From Pseudovibrio brasiliensis (GTDB lineage: Bacteria; Pseudomonadota; Alphaproteobacteria; Rhizobiales; Stappiaceae): a stretch of 64,000 bases of DNA. This document shows, in pieces, positions 44,692-54,979 of this stretch. Position numbers and translations under genes: made by a program. The stretch lies in contig NZ_CP074126.1 in NCBI RefSeq assembly GCF_018282095.1, forward strand, positions 2,242,501 to 2,306,500. Direction: 5' to 3'. Each line of letters begins with the position of its first letter. Positions within the stretch are counted from its first letter, which is position 1. The notes below the pieces were generated by a model that saw nothing but the letters and a program-made list of their open reading frames with translations, did no database searches and was not told where the DNA came from.

Positions 44692-47600
44692 TCAGCTACA
44701 GCCGCTTGTGGAGCCGCAGGTGTCGCATTTTAGGCAGGTGCCATTGCGGACCATGGTGAAGTTACCGCACTCTGCGCAGCTTTCGCCTTCATAGCCTTTC
44801 ATGCGGGCCTGAGCGACCTGGCTGGCAACAGATGGCTGTGCAGCAGCTGGTGTTGCAGTGCCAACAGTTGCTGTTGCGGTTGCTTCACCGCCACGCTGGA
44901 ACGCGGTTGCAATGGCATCAGACTGAGCTGTGATCGCACCGGCCAGCTGAACAGCTGGATCACCACCTGGAACCAGACGGAACTTTTCGGTTTGACCACG
45001 TACAAGGCCGTGAGACACGATAGCCGGTCCACCTTCATCACCCTGACCTTCAGCAGAAGAGCGGGAGGTAGAAGTTGCGCTGTCCAGCGCTTCCGGTGGA
45101 ACGTGTGCCAGATCGTTACGACCCAGATAGGACACAGCCAGCTCACGGAAGATGTAGTCAAGAATGGATGTTGCATTCTTGATCGCATCGTTACCCATCA
45201 CCATGCCAGCAGGCTCAAAACGGGTGAAGGTGAATGCGTCTACATATTCTTCAAGCGGCACGCCGTACTGCAGGCCAAGAGAGATCGCGATCGCGAAGTT
45301 GTTCATCAACGAGCGGAATGCAGCGCCTTCCTTGTGCATGTCGATGAAGATTTCGCCGATGCGGCCATCTTCGTATTCACCGGTTGTCAGGTACACTTTG
45401 TGGCCACCAACGGAAGCCTTCTGAGTGTAGCCTTTGCGGCGATTTGGCAGCTTTTCACGGTTGCGAACAGCACGCTCAATGATGCGCTCAACAACACGCT
45501 CTGCAACAGCTTCCGCACGTGCAGCTTGTGGCTGTGCGAGGATGTCATCAACGGTGTCTTCTGCATCATCGTCTTCATCTTCCAGCAGCTGAGCGTTCAG
45601 CGGCTGAGACAGCTTGGAACCATCGCGGTAAAGCGCATTGGCTTTAAGGCCCAGCTTCCAGGAGAGCATGTAGGCGTCTTTACAATCCTCAACACTAGCA
45701 GTGTTTGCCATGTTGATGGTCTTGGAAATCGCACCGGAGATGAACGGCTGAGCCGCTGCCATCATCTTGATGTGACTGTCGACAGACAGGAAGCGCTTAC
45801 CAATGCGGCCGCATGGGTTTGCACAGTCAAACACTGGGTAGTGCTCTTCCTTCAGGTGCGGAGCACCTTCCAAGGTCATAGCACCGCAAACGTGGGTGTT
45901 TGCTGCCTCAATGTCTGCCTTGCTGAAGCCCATGTGAGTGAGGAGATCGAACTCCATGTCTTCCAGCTGCTCAGCGGAAACGCCCAGCTTGCCGGTCAGC
46001 AGATCGTCACCAAGGGTCCAACGGTTGAACACGAACTTGATGTCGAAGGCAGAGCCAAGGGCGCCAGCCAGTTTCTCAAGCGCTGCATCATCAAAGCCTT
46101 TTGCCTTCAGGCTGGCTTCATTGATGGCAGGGGCCTGAGCAATGGAACCGTGACCAACAGCGTAAGCTTCGATCTCACCAATTTCAGCCTCAGAATAACC
46201 CAGAGCGCGAAGAGCTTCAGGCACAGCGCGGTTGATGATCTTGAAGTAACCGCCACCAGCAAGCTTCTTGAACTTCACCAGAGCAAAGTCAGGCTCAATA
46301 CCAGTGGTGTCACAGTCCATCACCAGACCAATGGTGCCGGTTGGCGCGATAACAGTGGTCTGCGCATTGCGGTAACCGTGCTTTTCACCCAGTTCCAGAG
46401 CCTTGTCCCATGCCAGACGAGCACGCTCAACAAGGTCAGCCTGTGGGCAGTTGGCAGCGTCCAGAGGAACAGGCAGAGTGCTGAGTTTCTCATAACCTTG
46501 CGTATTGCTGTGAGCAGCGCGGCGGTGGTTGCGGATCACGCGCAGCATGTCCTTCGCGTTTTCCTCATAACGAGGGAACGCACCAAGCTCCCCAGCCATT
46601 TCAGCGGAAGTGGCGTAACACACACCGGTCATGATCGCGGTGATTGCACCACACAGTGCACGGCCTTCGTCACTGTCGTAAGCAATACCGGAGGTCATCA
46701 GCAGGCCGCCGATGTTGGCATAGCCCAGACCCGTGGTGCGGTATTCGTAGGACAGCTCTGCAATCTGCTTGGATGGGAACTGCGCCATCATGACGGAGAT
46801 CTCAAGCACGATCTGCCAGAGGCGGGTCGCATGCTCAAACTTGTCAAAGTCGAACTGACCGTCATCCTGACGGAACTGCAGCAGGTTCAGGGAAGCAAGG
46901 TTACACGCAGTGTCATCCAGGAACATGTACTCAGAACATGGGTTGGATGCGCGGATCTCGCCGCCCTGCGGGCAGGTGTGCCACTCATTGATGGTGGTGT
47001 GGTACTGCAGGCCTGGGTCAGCAGATGCCCATGCTGCGTAACCAATCTGCTCCCAAAGCTCAGCAGCTTTGATGGTCTTCTTGGTTTCACCGTCGATACG
47101 GCCAATCAGATCCCACTCACCATCAGCGGAAACAGCTTTCAGGAAGCCATCAGTCACACGAACGGAGTTATTGGAGTTCTGGCCGGAAACGGTCAGGTAT
47201 GCCTCAGAATCCCAGTCTGTGTTGTAGGTTGGGAATTCAATGGTCTTGTAGCCCTGACGTGCGAACTGAACCACACGCTGGATGTAGTTTTCAGGAACCA
47301 TTGCCTTCTTGGCTGCGCGCATTTCGCGCTTTAGGGCAGGGTTCTTTTTCGGATCAAAGCAATCGTCGCCGCTGCCTTCGCAGTTGACGCAAGCTTTCAT
47401 CACAGCCTGAAGGTGCTTCTGACAGATTTTGGAACCAGTTACGATCGCCGCAACCTTCTGTTCCTCATGTACCTTCCAGCTCACGAATTCTTCGATATCC
47501 GGATGGTCGATGTCGACCACAACCATCTTCGCTGCGCGGCGGGTGGTACCACCGGATTTGATCGCGCCCGCTGCACGGTCGCCGATCTTCAGGAAGCTCA

Positions 47601-48363
47601 TCAGGCCGGACGACTTGCCGCCGCCTGCAAGACGCTCACCGCTTGCACGCAAAGAGGAGAAGTTGGTGCCGGTACCGGAACCGTATTTGAACAGACGCGC
47701 TTCACGAACCCACAGGTCCATAATGCCGTTTTCATTCACAAGATCATCATCAACGGACTGAATGAAGCAGGCATGCGGCTGCGGATGTTCATAGGCGGTC
47801 GCAGAGCGGGTCAGCTTGCCGGTTTCAAAGTCAACGTAATGGTGGCCCTGGCTCGGGCCATCAATGCCGTAGGCCCAATGCAGGCCGGTGTTGAACCACT
47901 GCGGGGAGTTTGGCGCGACTTTCTGAGTGGCGAGCATGTACCGCAGTTCGTCATAGAACGCCTGCGCATCAGCTTCGCTGTCAAAGTATCCACCTTTCCA
48001 GCCCCAGTACGTCCAGGTGCCTGCCAGACGATCAAAGACCTGACGGCTGTCGGTTTCAGAACCGAAGCGCTTGTCTTTAGGCAGCTTGTTCAGCGCCTTG
48101 TCGTCTGCAGTTTTGCGCCACAGCCAGGAAGGGATCGTGTTTTCTTCAACGGCCTTCAGCTTTGCAGGCACACCCGCTTTACGGAAATACTTCTGAGCAA
48201 GAATATCTGAGGCAACCTGAGAGAATTGCTTTGGAACCTGGATGTTCTCAAGGCGAAACACAACGGACCCGTCTGGGTTACGGATCTCACTTGTGGCATT
48301 GCAGAATTCAATATCTGCGTAGGGGGATTGTCCTTCCGCAGTATATCGGCGCTCAATTCTCAT
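44692..48363 (-). CDS. nrdJ: Adenosylcobalamin-dependent (class II) ribonucleotide reductase
   Basis: A 1223-residue class II reductase that makes deoxyribonucleotides with adenosylcobalamin as radical source, independent of oxygen. Features include the N-terminal NrdJ domain, an NSPQWFNTG segment near residue 140, the long alpha-barrel core with [16 protein letters not shown] near residue 480, and a C-terminal zinc-ribbon-like tail with four cysteines in two CxxC pairs (CAECG and CDTCG). The start at 48363 (MRIERRY) has AGGGG upstream and gives the normal family N-terminus; an ATG-less extension to 48396 is unlikely. Paired NrdR-box-like sites lie upstream. No class I genes are in the window. 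Confidence 0.96.
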   Translation of the reverse strand: MRIERRYTAEGQSPYADIEFCNATSEIRNPDGSVVFRLENIQVPKQFSQVASDILAQKYFRKAGVPAKLKAVEENTIPSWLWRKTADDKALNKLPKDKRFGSETDSRQVFDRLAGTWTYWGWKGGYFDSEADAQAFYDELRYMLATQKVAPNSPQWFNTGLHWAYGIDGPSQGHHYVDFETGKLTRSATAYEHPQPHACFIQSVDDDLVNENGIMDLWVREARLFKYGSGTGTNFSSLRASGERLAGGGKSSGLMSFLKIGDRAAGAIKSGGTTRRAAKMVVVDIDHPDIEEFVSWKVHEEQKVAAIVTGSKICQKHLQAVMKACVNCEGSGDDCFDPKKNPALKREMRAAKKAMVPENYIQRVVQFARQGYKTIEFPTYNTDWDSEAYLTVSGQNSNNSVRVTDGFLKAVSADGEWDLIGRIDGETKKTIKAAELWEQIGYAAWASADPGLQYHTTINEWHTCPQGGEIRASNPCSEYMFLDDTACNLASLNLLQFRQDDGQFDFDKFEHATRLWQIVLEISVMMAQFPSKQIAELSYEYRTTGLGYANIGGLLMTSGIAYDSDEGRALCGAITAIMTGVCYATSAEMAGELGAFPRYEENAKDMLRVIRNHRRAAHSNTQGYEKLSTLPVPLDAANCPQADLVERARLAWDKALELGEKHGYRNAQTTVIAPTGTIGLVMDCDTTGIEPDFALVKFKKLAGGGYFKIINRAVPEALRALGYSEAEIGEIEAYAVGHGSIAQAPAINEASLKAKGFDDAALEKLAGALGSAFDIKFVFNRWTLGDDLLTGKLGVSAEQLEDMEFDLLTHMGFSKADIEAANTHVCGAMTLEGAPHLKEEHYPVFDCANPCGRIGKRFLSVDSHIKMMAAAQPFISGAISKTINMANTASVEDCKDAYMLSWKLGLKANALYRDGSKLSQPLNAQLLEDEDDDAEDTVDDILAQPQAARAEAVAERVVERIIERAVRNREKLPNRRKGYTQKASVGGHKVYLTTGEYEDGRIGEIFIDMHKEGAAFRSLMNNFAIAISLGLQYGVPLEEYVDAFTFTRFEPAGMVMGNDAIKNATSILDYIFRELAVSYLGRNDLAHVPPEALDSATSTSRSSAEGQGDEGGPAIVSHGLVRGQTEKFRLVPGGDPAVQLAGAITAQSDAIATAFQRGGEATATATVGTATPAAAQPSVASQVAQARMKGYEGESCAECGNFTMVRNGTCLKCDTCGSTSGCS

Positions 48364-49061
48364 ATTTAGCCCCTTATCGCACCCGGTAAAGACCACCGCG
48401 GTGCATCTCGGTTTTGAGAGATCAGATAGCTAAGATTTTAATCAAAAATCCGCCGCCGGTTTTGATCGATCCGCCATCTGGCAATTATACTAGTTAACGC
48501 AGGCAAAGTGGTGCGCAATTTGATGCTATCACAATATCTAGTGTGTCGATAATATATTAACACAATATTTAGCTTGCAATTGGCAAAAAAAAGCGACCGC
48601 CGGAACTGAAATTAAATCCAACTCCTAGCACTCGAAGCTACTTAAATTTGGTGAACTCCCGGCCGAGGCCGCACTATCCTGAACACGTCTTGATTTCGAC
48701 CTCAAACTAGATTGAATCGGAAACCATCGTCAAGGTCGATCTGTCCACTGCTTGTGTGCATAAGAGGGATCGGAACACCAAATATTGTAATCTGTGTGGA
48801 TTGTGTGGAGCTTCGAGTATGTCCGAAATGGGGCAGAGGCAGCAGAACCCCGCCATTTCCGCAAAGCCAAGCGAAAAAGCAAACTCAACCTCATTTTTTC
48901 TGGGGGATATTTTTCGGAAAAATTATTCAGTGGATCACAAAAAATCGCAGGTAAAAAAGTCTGTGCACCCCACGCAATTTTACGCAGTAGTTGTATGGAG
49001 AGATCATATATAGTTTCTCAAATACCTTCAGTATCTGGTTAGGTTAAATTAGCGAGCAGAT
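48364..49061. other. Divergent non-coding region between nrdJ and the receiver protein
   Basis: About 700 bases. The nrdJ-proximal part carries the two NrdR-box-like sites and a TATAAT at 48489-48484 (minus strand). The other part has overlapping short open frames in all three plus frames but no convincing gene, and a GAAATGG/CCATTTC inverted repeat at 48825-48859. Confidence 0.5.
48529..48575 (-). promoter_or_regulatory. Pair of NrdR-box-like sites upstream of nrdJ
   Basis: TCACAATATCTAGTGT (48529-48544) and ACACAATATTTAGCTT (48560-48575) match the NrdR consensus as I recall it (ACACWATATMTWGTGT) at 15 and 13 of 16 positions. Their starts are 31 bases apart, three helical turns, as expected for cooperative NrdR binding. 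Confidence 0.75.
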
Positions 49062-49751
49062 ATGCATCACACCTCCTTCGGCAAGGACATTTCTCAGTTA
49101 GATGTGGTTCTTGTGGAACAGTCAAAACCCACCCAAGCAATCCTAAGGGGCATATTAAGCACCCTGAAGTTGGGGCGCGTACGTGTCTATGACAGTCCCA
49201 AAGATGCATTGCCGATGCTTATCTCTGACCCGCCAGATATAGTTTTGTCCGGATGGGAGATGAAACCGGTCAGCGGCTTCCAGCTATTAAAGCTGATGCG
49301 CTCTGGCCGAATCCCTGAACTCATCAACGTTCCACTTGTCTTTATCACCGCTTACGGCACCCGCGCGCTCGTAACCCGGGCGATGGAAGCAGGGGCCCAC
49401 CATCTGCTGGTGACACCGATCTCCTCTGCAGTGCTAAAGAAATCACTGGAATCAATCTGTAAGGATCGCCGACAATTCATACGCAATGACGATGGTGGTT
49501 TCATTATTGATGGCACGGCAAGGCGTCTGGAACAGAATCAGGCCAAGTTCGCAGCGCTCAATAAAGCGCGCGAATACCAGAAGGACGAAAACGCACCCGC
49601 ACCCGAATCTGAACCAGCGCCTCCGAAGCGCAGACGGCGGGGCATAGATGACAATGAGCCGCTTTCCCTCAAAGATCTGGAGGTTGGCAACATTTCACCT
49701 GCAGACAAGTTCAGTCAAAACCCGTACTTGCCGCGCAGAGCAAAGAAGTGA
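49062..49751 (+). CDS. Degenerate CheY-like receiver protein with basic/acidic C-terminal tail
   Basis: A 229-residue protein: residues ~12-130 follow the response-regulator receiver fold, but key residues are lost. The phospho-accepting aspartate position is glycine (SGW at 63-65), the conserved lysine is threonine (VTP near 118), and one acidic pocket residue is glutamine (VEQ at 18-20). The ~100-residue tail is hydrophilic, with a PPKRRRR segment near residue 187, and lacks a DNA-binding or output domain I recognise. It would thus be a pseudo-receiver acting without phosphorylation, perhaps as a binding or scaffold protein. No sensor kinase is adjacent. Confidence 0.82.
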   Translation: MHHTSFGKDISQLDVVLVEQSKPTQAILRGILSTLKLGRVRVYDSPKDALPMLISDPPDIVLSGWEMKPVSGFQLLKLMRSGRIPELINVPLVFITAYGTRALVTRAMEAGAHHLLVTPISSAVLKKSLESICKDRRQFIRNDDGGFIIDGTARRLEQNQAKFAALNKAREYQKDENAPAPESEPAPPKRRRRGIDDNEPLSLKDLEVGNISPADKFSQNPYLPRRAKK

Positions 49752-49920
49752 AGTCGCAAAATGAGGGGCAGAATTGGGAAATTGCTAACTGACCCTAGGA
49801 TATTTTAAGCGACTTCCGGTGAATAGTTGAAACTACGGTACTCAAAGACTGGACAGGCAGGCCAACACTCGTCATATTCCAGCAAAATTTACAAGCCAGC
49901 GATCTGGAAAGGCCAGACAC

Positions 49921-50307
49921 ATGAAACACCTTCTGCTTACGTTCTTCACATGGTGGAACAGTGACACGTGGGGCACTCGCTTCTTCACTTGGAGAAAGGG
50001 TGAGTTCGTCGGTACCGATGAGTTTGGCAACAAGTACTATAGAGAGCGTGGCGGCAAGCGTCGCTGGGTGATCTATAAGAACCTCGCAGAAGCCTCCCAG
50101 ATCCCTGCCGGTTGGCACGGTTGGATGCACTATCGCACTGACACGCCTCCAACTGAGATGGAATACGTCAAGCGCGACTGGGAAGCAGATCACCAGCCAA
50201 ATCTGACAGGCACACCGAATGCCTACCGTCCAAAAGGCTCCATCCTGACCCCGGAAAAACGTCCGGAAGTGACAGGAGACTACCACGCCTGGACACCTGG
50301 CGAATAA
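49921..50307 (+). CDS. NDUFA12-like accessory subunit of respiratory complex I
   Basis: A 128-residue protein of the NDUFA12/B17.2 family, found in mitochondria and alphaproteobacteria. Typical features are the N-terminal TWWNSDTWGTRFFTW, then FVGTDEFGNKYY and RRWVIYK, WHGWMHY and a C-terminal tail ending near ATRP/GDYHAW-type residues. It attaches to the matrix-side arm of complex I (NADH:ubiquinone oxidoreductase) and aids stability. The core nuo genes are not in the window, which is normal for this gene. GAAAGG precedes the ATG by about eight bases. Confidence 0.95.
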   Translation: MKHLLLTFFTWWNSDTWGTRFFTWRKGEFVGTDEFGNKYYRERGGKRRWVIYKNLAEASQIPAGWHGWMHYRTDTPPTEMEYVKRDWEADHQPNLTGTPNAYRPKGSILTPEKRPEVTGDYHAWTPGE

Positions 50308-50324
50308 GTCAGAACATCAGTTAC

Positions 50325-50357
50325 AAAAAAAGCCCGGTCATCTGACCGGGCTTTTTT
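50325..50357. terminator. Bidirectional rho-independent terminator
   Basis: AGCCCGGT (50331-50338) pairs with ACCGGGCT (50345-50352), flanked by six A on the left and six T on the right. It separates the convergent NDUFA12 and hydrolase genes. Confidence 0.92.
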
Positions 50358-50377
50358 ATTCAGAAAATCTGCGCTGA

Positions 50378-51037
50378 TTACATCGCGTCTTCACCGATCA
50401 AACCGAGACGGCGATCGAGATAACCGGCACAGTTATCAATCAGGCCATCAACGTGGTTCTCGAAGAAGTGGTTCGCGCCAGGCATCTCCTGGTGATCGAT
50501 GATGATACCCTTTTGGGTCTTCAGCTTGTCGACCAGAGCCTGAACGTCTTTCTGCGGAACAACCTTATCCTGCTCACCGTGAATGATGAGGCCGGAAGAC
50601 GGGCAAGGCGCAAGGAAAGAGAAGTCATGCAGGTTTGCTGGTGGAGCAACGGAAATGAAGCCTTCCACTTCCGGACGACGCATCAGAAGCTGCATACCAA
50701 TCCATGCACCAAACGAGAAGCCTGCAATCCAGCACGCGCGTGCATCCGGATGAACAGTCTGCACCCAGTCCAGCGCTGCTGCTGCATCAGACAATTCGCC
50801 CTGGCCATGATCGAACTGACCTTGTGAGCGACCGACACCACGGAAGTTGAAGCGCAGAACCGCAAAGCCACGTTTCGCAAACATGTAATACATCTGATAG
50901 ATGATCTGGTTGTTCATCGTACCGCCGAACTGCGGATGCAGATGAAGCACCAATGCGATTGGAGCATTGCGTTTTTTAGCTGGATGGAAACGGCCTTCTA
51001 GCCGCCCTGCAGGGCCATTGAAGATCACCTCAGGCAT
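50378..51037 (-). CDS. Alpha/beta hydrolase, dienelactone-hydrolase-like
   Basis: A 219-residue alpha/beta hydrolase with the nucleophile elbow GFSFGAW near residue 109 and a late catalytic histidine in GANHFF near residue 191; an oxyanion segment LHPQFGG lies near residue 29. Alphaproteobacteria often carry such a conserved hydrolase divergently beside the suf genes, but its substrate is unknown. ATG 51037 (MPEVIFN) is preferred over a longer in-frame start; the ribosome site is weak. The gene starts 328 bases from the cysteine desulfurase gene, across the suf control region. Confidence 0.88.
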   Translation of the reverse strand: MPEVIFNGPAGRLEGRFHPAKKRNAPIALVLHLHPQFGGTMNNQIIYQMYYMFAKRGFAVLRFNFRGVGRSQGQFDHGQGELSDAAAALDWVQTVHPDARACWIAGFSFGAWIGMQLLMRRPEVEGFISVAPPANLHDFSFLAPCPSSGLIIHGEQDKVVPQKDVQALVDKLKTQKGIIIDHQEMPGANHFFENHVDGLIDNCAGYLDRRLGLIGEDAM

Positions 51038-51365
51038 ATACTGCAAAATCCTTTTGTTTTGGTCGGCAGCAAATAGCCGCCGGTTTCTTGGTACACTGGA
51101 TCGCTGTCGATTAAACTTGACTGCCAAGGGCAAGTTTATTAGAACCAGTTTAGAATTATTCTACGATGAAACTCAAGAGCTACACTGAAAATCGGCCTCT
51201 ATTGGAGAAAGGTATATCCAACTCGGCGCACTCACGTTATAGACCTCAACGAATTCAAAGGGAACTCACTAACCCTTATCGTAAGCACCGTGGAAAATAT
51301 CAAGGTTTCCATTTCCATAGAGACCCAATTAGGGCACTAAAGAACCCCATTTTCTGTGTTAAACT
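51038..51365. promoter_or_regulatory. Suf control region with Irr-box-like palindrome
   Basis: The 328 bases upstream of the suf operon hold no gene. GTTTAGAATTATTCTAC at 51148-51164 (TAGAA, TTA, TTCTA) resembles the Irr iron-control element, recalled as TTTAGAA-N3-TTCTAAA. No iscR gene is present here, unlike in some relatives. Confidence 0.5.
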
Positions 51366-52532
51366 ATGACAACGAACCGCGAACTGACATATTTAGACTA
51401 TAACGCCAGCGCTCCGTTGAGGGAAGAATCTCTTTTAGCTCTTCAGGAAGCCTATAAAGCCGCAGGCAACGCGTCCTCTATTCACAGCAGCGGTCGGCGC
51501 GCCCGGGCGTATATCGAAGATGCAAGGCACAAAATTGCAGATCTGGTAGATGGCAATCCGGCCAACATCATTTTTACAAGTGGCGCATCTGAGGCAAATG
51601 TAACGGCATTATCGCCCACTTGGTTGAAAAATGGCGAGCCCTATATTCTGACCCAGGCTTTTGTGAGCGCAATCGAGCATCCCTCCGTCATCGCAGGTGG
51701 CCGATTTGCAGCTCAGAACGTACAGAGCATTCCGGTTGATGAAGAAGGTCGTGTCATCGTCGGCGAACTTTCCAAGATGCTGGATGCTCTGGGTGAAGAT
51801 GAAACAGTTCTTATTTCCGTAATGGCCGCAAACAGCGAAACCGGTGTTTTGCAGCCCCTACAGGAAATAGGCGTACTGGTAGAAGATAAAGGTCATATCT
51901 TCCATGTGGATGCAGTCCAGATGGCGGGTAAGGAACCAATCTCCATGGCCATGATTGGCTGTAACTCCATGTCGATCTCCTCCCATAAAATCGGAGGTCC
52001 GCAAGGAGTAGGTGCTCTTATCTTAGGTAAGGGTGATTTCAGACCAATCCCGCTGCTCACCGGCGGCGGACAAGAGTCGTGGAGAAGAGCAGGCACAGAG
52101 AACACAGCAGGGATTGCAGGATTTGCAGTTGCGGCAGCGCAATCAACTGATCCTGATGAACATGCTAGAATTTTGCGCCTGCGAAACCATATGGAGGAGA
52201 GATTAAATGAAATCTCTCCTGATGCGATTATCTTTGGTAAAGATGTCGCGCGTCTTGGCAACACGACGTGTTTCGCAGTTGAAGGGATTTCAGCTGAAAC
52301 CGCGCTCATCAACTTTGATTTGTTTGGTGTGGCAGTTTCATCTGGATCAGCTTGTTCTTCCGGCAAAGTAGGCGCATCCCATGTGCTTCTTGCGATGGGG
52401 GTGTCGGAATCACTGGCACGGGGCGCAATCCGGGTAAGCCTGGGTTGGGCAACGACCGAAGACGATCTCGAGTGCTTTTTGGGCGCTTGGGCGAAAATTT
52501 ATAAACGAATGAAGCCCACACAGAAGGGGTGA
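51366..52532 (+). CDS. Cysteine desulfurase (IscS/NifS class)
   Basis: A 388-residue class V PLP enzyme that releases sulfur from cysteine as a protein-bound persulfide plus alanine. Lys208 in SSHKIGG should bind PLP, and Cys330 in SSGSACSSG lies on a long mobile loop as in IscS/NifS (class I) desulfurases. It precedes sufB by 143 bases, the usual first gene of alphaproteobacterial suf operons. The operon also encodes SufS (class II) downstream, so two desulfurases are available and no sufE gene is seen. Confidence 0.93.
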   Translation: MTTNRELTYLDYNASAPLREESLLALQEAYKAAGNASSIHSSGRRARAYIEDARHKIADLVDGNPANIIFTSGASEANVTALSPTWLKNGEPYILTQAFVSAIEHPSVIAGGRFAAQNVQSIPVDEEGRVIVGELSKMLDALGEDETVLISVMAANSETGVLQPLQEIGVLVEDKGHIFHVDAVQMAGKEPISMAMIGCNSMSISSHKIGGPQGVGALILGKGDFRPIPLLTGGGQESWRRAGTENTAGIAGFAVAAAQSTDPDEHARILRLRNHMEERLNEISPDAIIFGKDVARLGNTTCFAVEGISAETALINFDLFGVAVSSGSACSSGKVGASHVLLAMGVSESLARGAIRVSLGWATTEDDLECFLGAWAKIYKRMKPTQKG

Positions 52533-52551
52533 GCGCCGTATATAAAAATAA

Positions 52552-52605
52552 ACGAGGACAAAACCCTCGTATAAATAAGGATGCACTGTGTTGCGACAGC
52601 GCATC
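52552..52605 (+). other. Two hairpins in the desulfurase-sufB intergenic mRNA
   Basis: ACGAGG/CCTCGT (52552-52570) and a GATGC-A-CTGT/ACAG-C-GCATC stem (52580-52605). Neither has a T-run, so they may be processing or stabilising elements within the operon transcript. Confidence 0.35.
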
Positions 52606-52675
52606 TGTTAGTTAGGGCATAAGGGTCCAATAAGGTGTACCCAATGCGGCTTTGAACCGCGTATGGAGACAAAGC

Positions 52676-54148
52676 ATGGCGGCAGTCCAGGAAACAATTG
52701 ATCAGGTCAAAGCAATTGACGTTGATCAGTATAAATATGGCTTTGTAACGGATATCGAAAGTGAGCTTGCTCCCAAAGGGCTCAATGAAGATATCATTGC
52801 GTTTATCTCAGCTAAAAAAGAAGAACCGGAATGGATGCTAAACTGGCGTCTGGAGGCGTTTCGTCGTTGGAAAACGATGGAAGAGCCAACATGGGCGCGT
52901 GTTGAATATCCGAAGATCGACTTCGAAGACCTTCACTATTACGCAGCACCAAAGAACACTGAAGGGCCCAAGTCCCTTGATGAAGTGGATCCTGAACTGC
53001 TGGAAACCTACAAGAAGCTAGGTATTCCGCTGTCCGAACAGGAAATCCTCGCCGGTGTCGCACCTGAAAACCGCGTCGCAGTTGACGCCGTGTTCGACAG
53101 TGTGTCCGTTGCAACCACCTTTAAGGAAGAGCTTGCCAAAGCTGGCGTGATTTTCTGCCCGATCTCCGAAGCGGTTCGTGAGCATCCGGAACTGGTGCAG
53201 AAGTATCTTGGCTCAGTCGTGCCGGTCTCCGACAACTTCTACGCAACTTTGAACTCCGCAGTGTTCTCTGACGGCTCGTTCGTGTACGTACCACCAGGCG
53301 TTCGCTGCCCAATGGAACTGTCCACGTACTTCCGTATCAACGAGAAGAACACCGGTCAGTTCGAGCGTACACTCATCATTGCAGATAAGGGCTCTTACGT
53401 GTCTTATCTGGAAGGCTGTACAGCTCCTCAGCGCGATGAAAACCAGCTTCACGCAGCTGTTGTTGAGCTCGTTGCGCTCGAAGATGCAGAAATCAAATAC
53501 TCCACCGTTCAGAACTGGTATCCAGGCGACTCTGAAGGCAAGGGTGGTATTTACAACTTCGTGACCAAGCGTGGCGATTGCCGCGAAAAGAACTCCAAGA
53601 TCTCTTGGACACAGGTTGAAACTGGTTCTGCTATCACTTGGAAATACCCAAGCTGTATTCTGCGTGGTGATAACTCACAGGGTGAGTTCTATTCCATTGC
53701 GATTTCCAATGGTCACCAGCAGATCGACAGCGGTACCAAGATGATCCACTTGGGCAAGAACACGGCCAGCCGGATTATCTCCAAGGGTATCTCAGCAGGT
53801 GTTTCTCAAAACACTTATCGCGGGCAGGTTTCCGCGCATCGCAAGGCATCTAACGCACGTAACTTCACCCAGTGTGACTCGCTTCTCATTGGCGATAAGT
53901 GCGGTGCCCACACCGTCCCATATATCGAAAGCAAGAACTCCTCAGCGGTGTTCGAGCACGAGGCGACAACCTCCAAGATCTCCGATGATCAGATGTTCTA
54001 CTGTCAGGCCCGTGGCCTTGATGAAGAAGAAGCTGTCGCGCTGATCGTGAATGGTTTCGTACGGGACGTAATCCAGCAACTGCCAATGGAATTTGCAGTT
54101 GAAGCTCAAAAACTGATTTCCATCAGCCTTGAAGGAAGTGTGGGCTAA
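52676..54148 (+). CDS. sufB: Fe-S cluster assembly scaffold subunit SufB
   Basis: A 490-residue SufB, the main scaffold that builds Fe-S clusters with SufC and SufD in the cytoplasm. The YGFVTDIE start region, the core [19 protein letters not shown] near residue 190, the YLEGCTAP segment near residue 252 and the conserved C-terminal cysteine region (FTQCDSLL near residue 400) are all present. ATG 52676 has GGAG eight bases upstream; a start eight codons earlier is less likely. The length is normal for alphaproteobacteria. Confidence 0.97.
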   Translation: MAAVQETIDQVKAIDVDQYKYGFVTDIESELAPKGLNEDIIAFISAKKEEPEWMLNWRLEAFRRWKTMEEPTWARVEYPKIDFEDLHYYAAPKNTEGPKSLDEVDPELLETYKKLGIPLSEQEILAGVAPENRVAVDAVFDSVSVATTFKEELAKAGVIFCPISEAVREHPELVQKYLGSVVPVSDNFYATLNSAVFSDGSFVYVPPGVRCPMELSTYFRINEKNTGQFERTLIIADKGSYVSYLEGCTAPQRDENQLHAAVVELVALEDAEIKYSTVQNWYPGDSEGKGGIYNFVTKRGDCREKNSKISWTQVETGSAITWKYPSCILRGDNSQGEFYSIAISNGHQQIDSGTKMIHLGKNTASRIISKGISAGVSQNTYRGQVSAHRKASNARNFTQCDSLLIGDKCGAHTVPYIESKNSSAVFEHEATTSKISDDQMFYCQARGLDEEEAVALIVNGFVRDVIQQLPMEFAVEAQKLISISLEGSVG

Positions 54149-54211
54149 AACGCGGATAGATCCCGCGTTTGCCTCGTACCTATTGAAGAATTGAAAAGAC
54201 GAGAACGATAG

Positions 54212-54964
54212 ATGCTTGAGATTAAAAACCTGCACGCCGAAGTTGATGGCAACAAAATCCTTCGCGGCATTGACCTGACTGTTCGCCCGGGCGAAGTCCA
54301 CGCAATCATGGGTCCAAACGGTTCTGGAAAGTCCACCCTGTCTTATGTTCTGGCAGGCAAAGAAGACTACGAGATCACCGAGGGTTCCATCACCTACAAC
54401 GGTGTGGACTGGTCTGAGCTTGGCGCTGATGAGCGCGCAGCAGCTGGCATGTTCCTGGCATTCCAGTACCCGATCGAAATTCCGGGTGTTGCGACCATGA
54501 CCTTCCTGAAGACAGCTTTGAACGCACAGCGCAAAGCACGTGGTGAAGACGAAATCTCCACCCCGGACTTCATGAAGCTCGTACGCGAAAAGTCCAAAGA
54601 GCTCAAAGTCACACCTGACATGCTGAAGCGTCCACTCAACGTTGGTTTCTCCGGCGGTGAAAAGAAGCGCGCTGAAATCCTGCAGATGTCTCTGCTTGAG
54701 CCAACACTTTGCGTTTTGGATGAAACAGATTCAGGTCTGGACATCGATGCACTGCGCATCGTTTCCGAAGGCGTCAACCAGCTTCGCTCTCCAGAGCGCT
54801 CCATGATCGTGATCACTCACTATCAGCGTCTGCTCGATCACATTGTACCGGACGTCGTGCATGTTCTGTCCAAAGGTAAGATCGTAAAGACCGGCGGCAA
54901 AGAGCTTGCTCTTGAGCTGGAGAAAAACGGCTACGCTGACTACGTCGACGAAGAAGCTGCTTGA
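54212..54964 (+). CDS. sufC: Fe-S cluster assembly ATPase SufC
   Basis: A 250-residue ABC-type ATPase without membrane partners. It has Walker A GPNGSGKST near residue 34, signature FSGGEKKRAE near residue 147 and Walker B CVLDETDSGLD near residue 170, the last typical of SufC. It powers the SufBC2D scaffold during cluster assembly. It lies 63 bases after sufB and 15 bases before sufD. Confidence 0.97.
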   Translation: MLEIKNLHAEVDGNKILRGIDLTVRPGEVHAIMGPNGSGKSTLSYVLAGKEDYEITEGSITYNGVDWSELGADERAAAGMFLAFQYPIEIPGVATMTFLKTALNAQRKARGEDEISTPDFMKLVREKSKELKVTPDMLKRPLNVGFSGGEKKRAEILQMSLLEPTLCVLDETDSGLDIDALRIVSEGVNQLRSPERSMIVITHYQRLLDHIVPDVVHVLSKGKIVKTGGKELALELEKNGYADYVDEEAA

Positions 54965-54979
54965 GCTGGAGGGTAACCG

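Noticed and set aside
44992-47334. A 780-codon plus-strand open frame
   Set aside because: It lies wholly antisense to nrdJ and its translation shows no known domain; long antisense frames are common opposite highly biased genes.
48712-49042. Overlapping short plus-strand frames in all three phases
   Set aside because: No ribosome site, no recognisable domain, and all three phases are open, which fits non-coding AT-rich DNA.
48364-49061. A cobalamin riboswitch upstream of nrdJ
   Set aside because: I looked for a B12-box-like GCCACTG segment and a structured leader and saw none; the NrdR-like sites explain control better.
51166-51369. A possible remnant of iscR before the suf operon
   Set aside because: The short open frame has no Rrf2-type helix-turn-helix or cysteine pattern.
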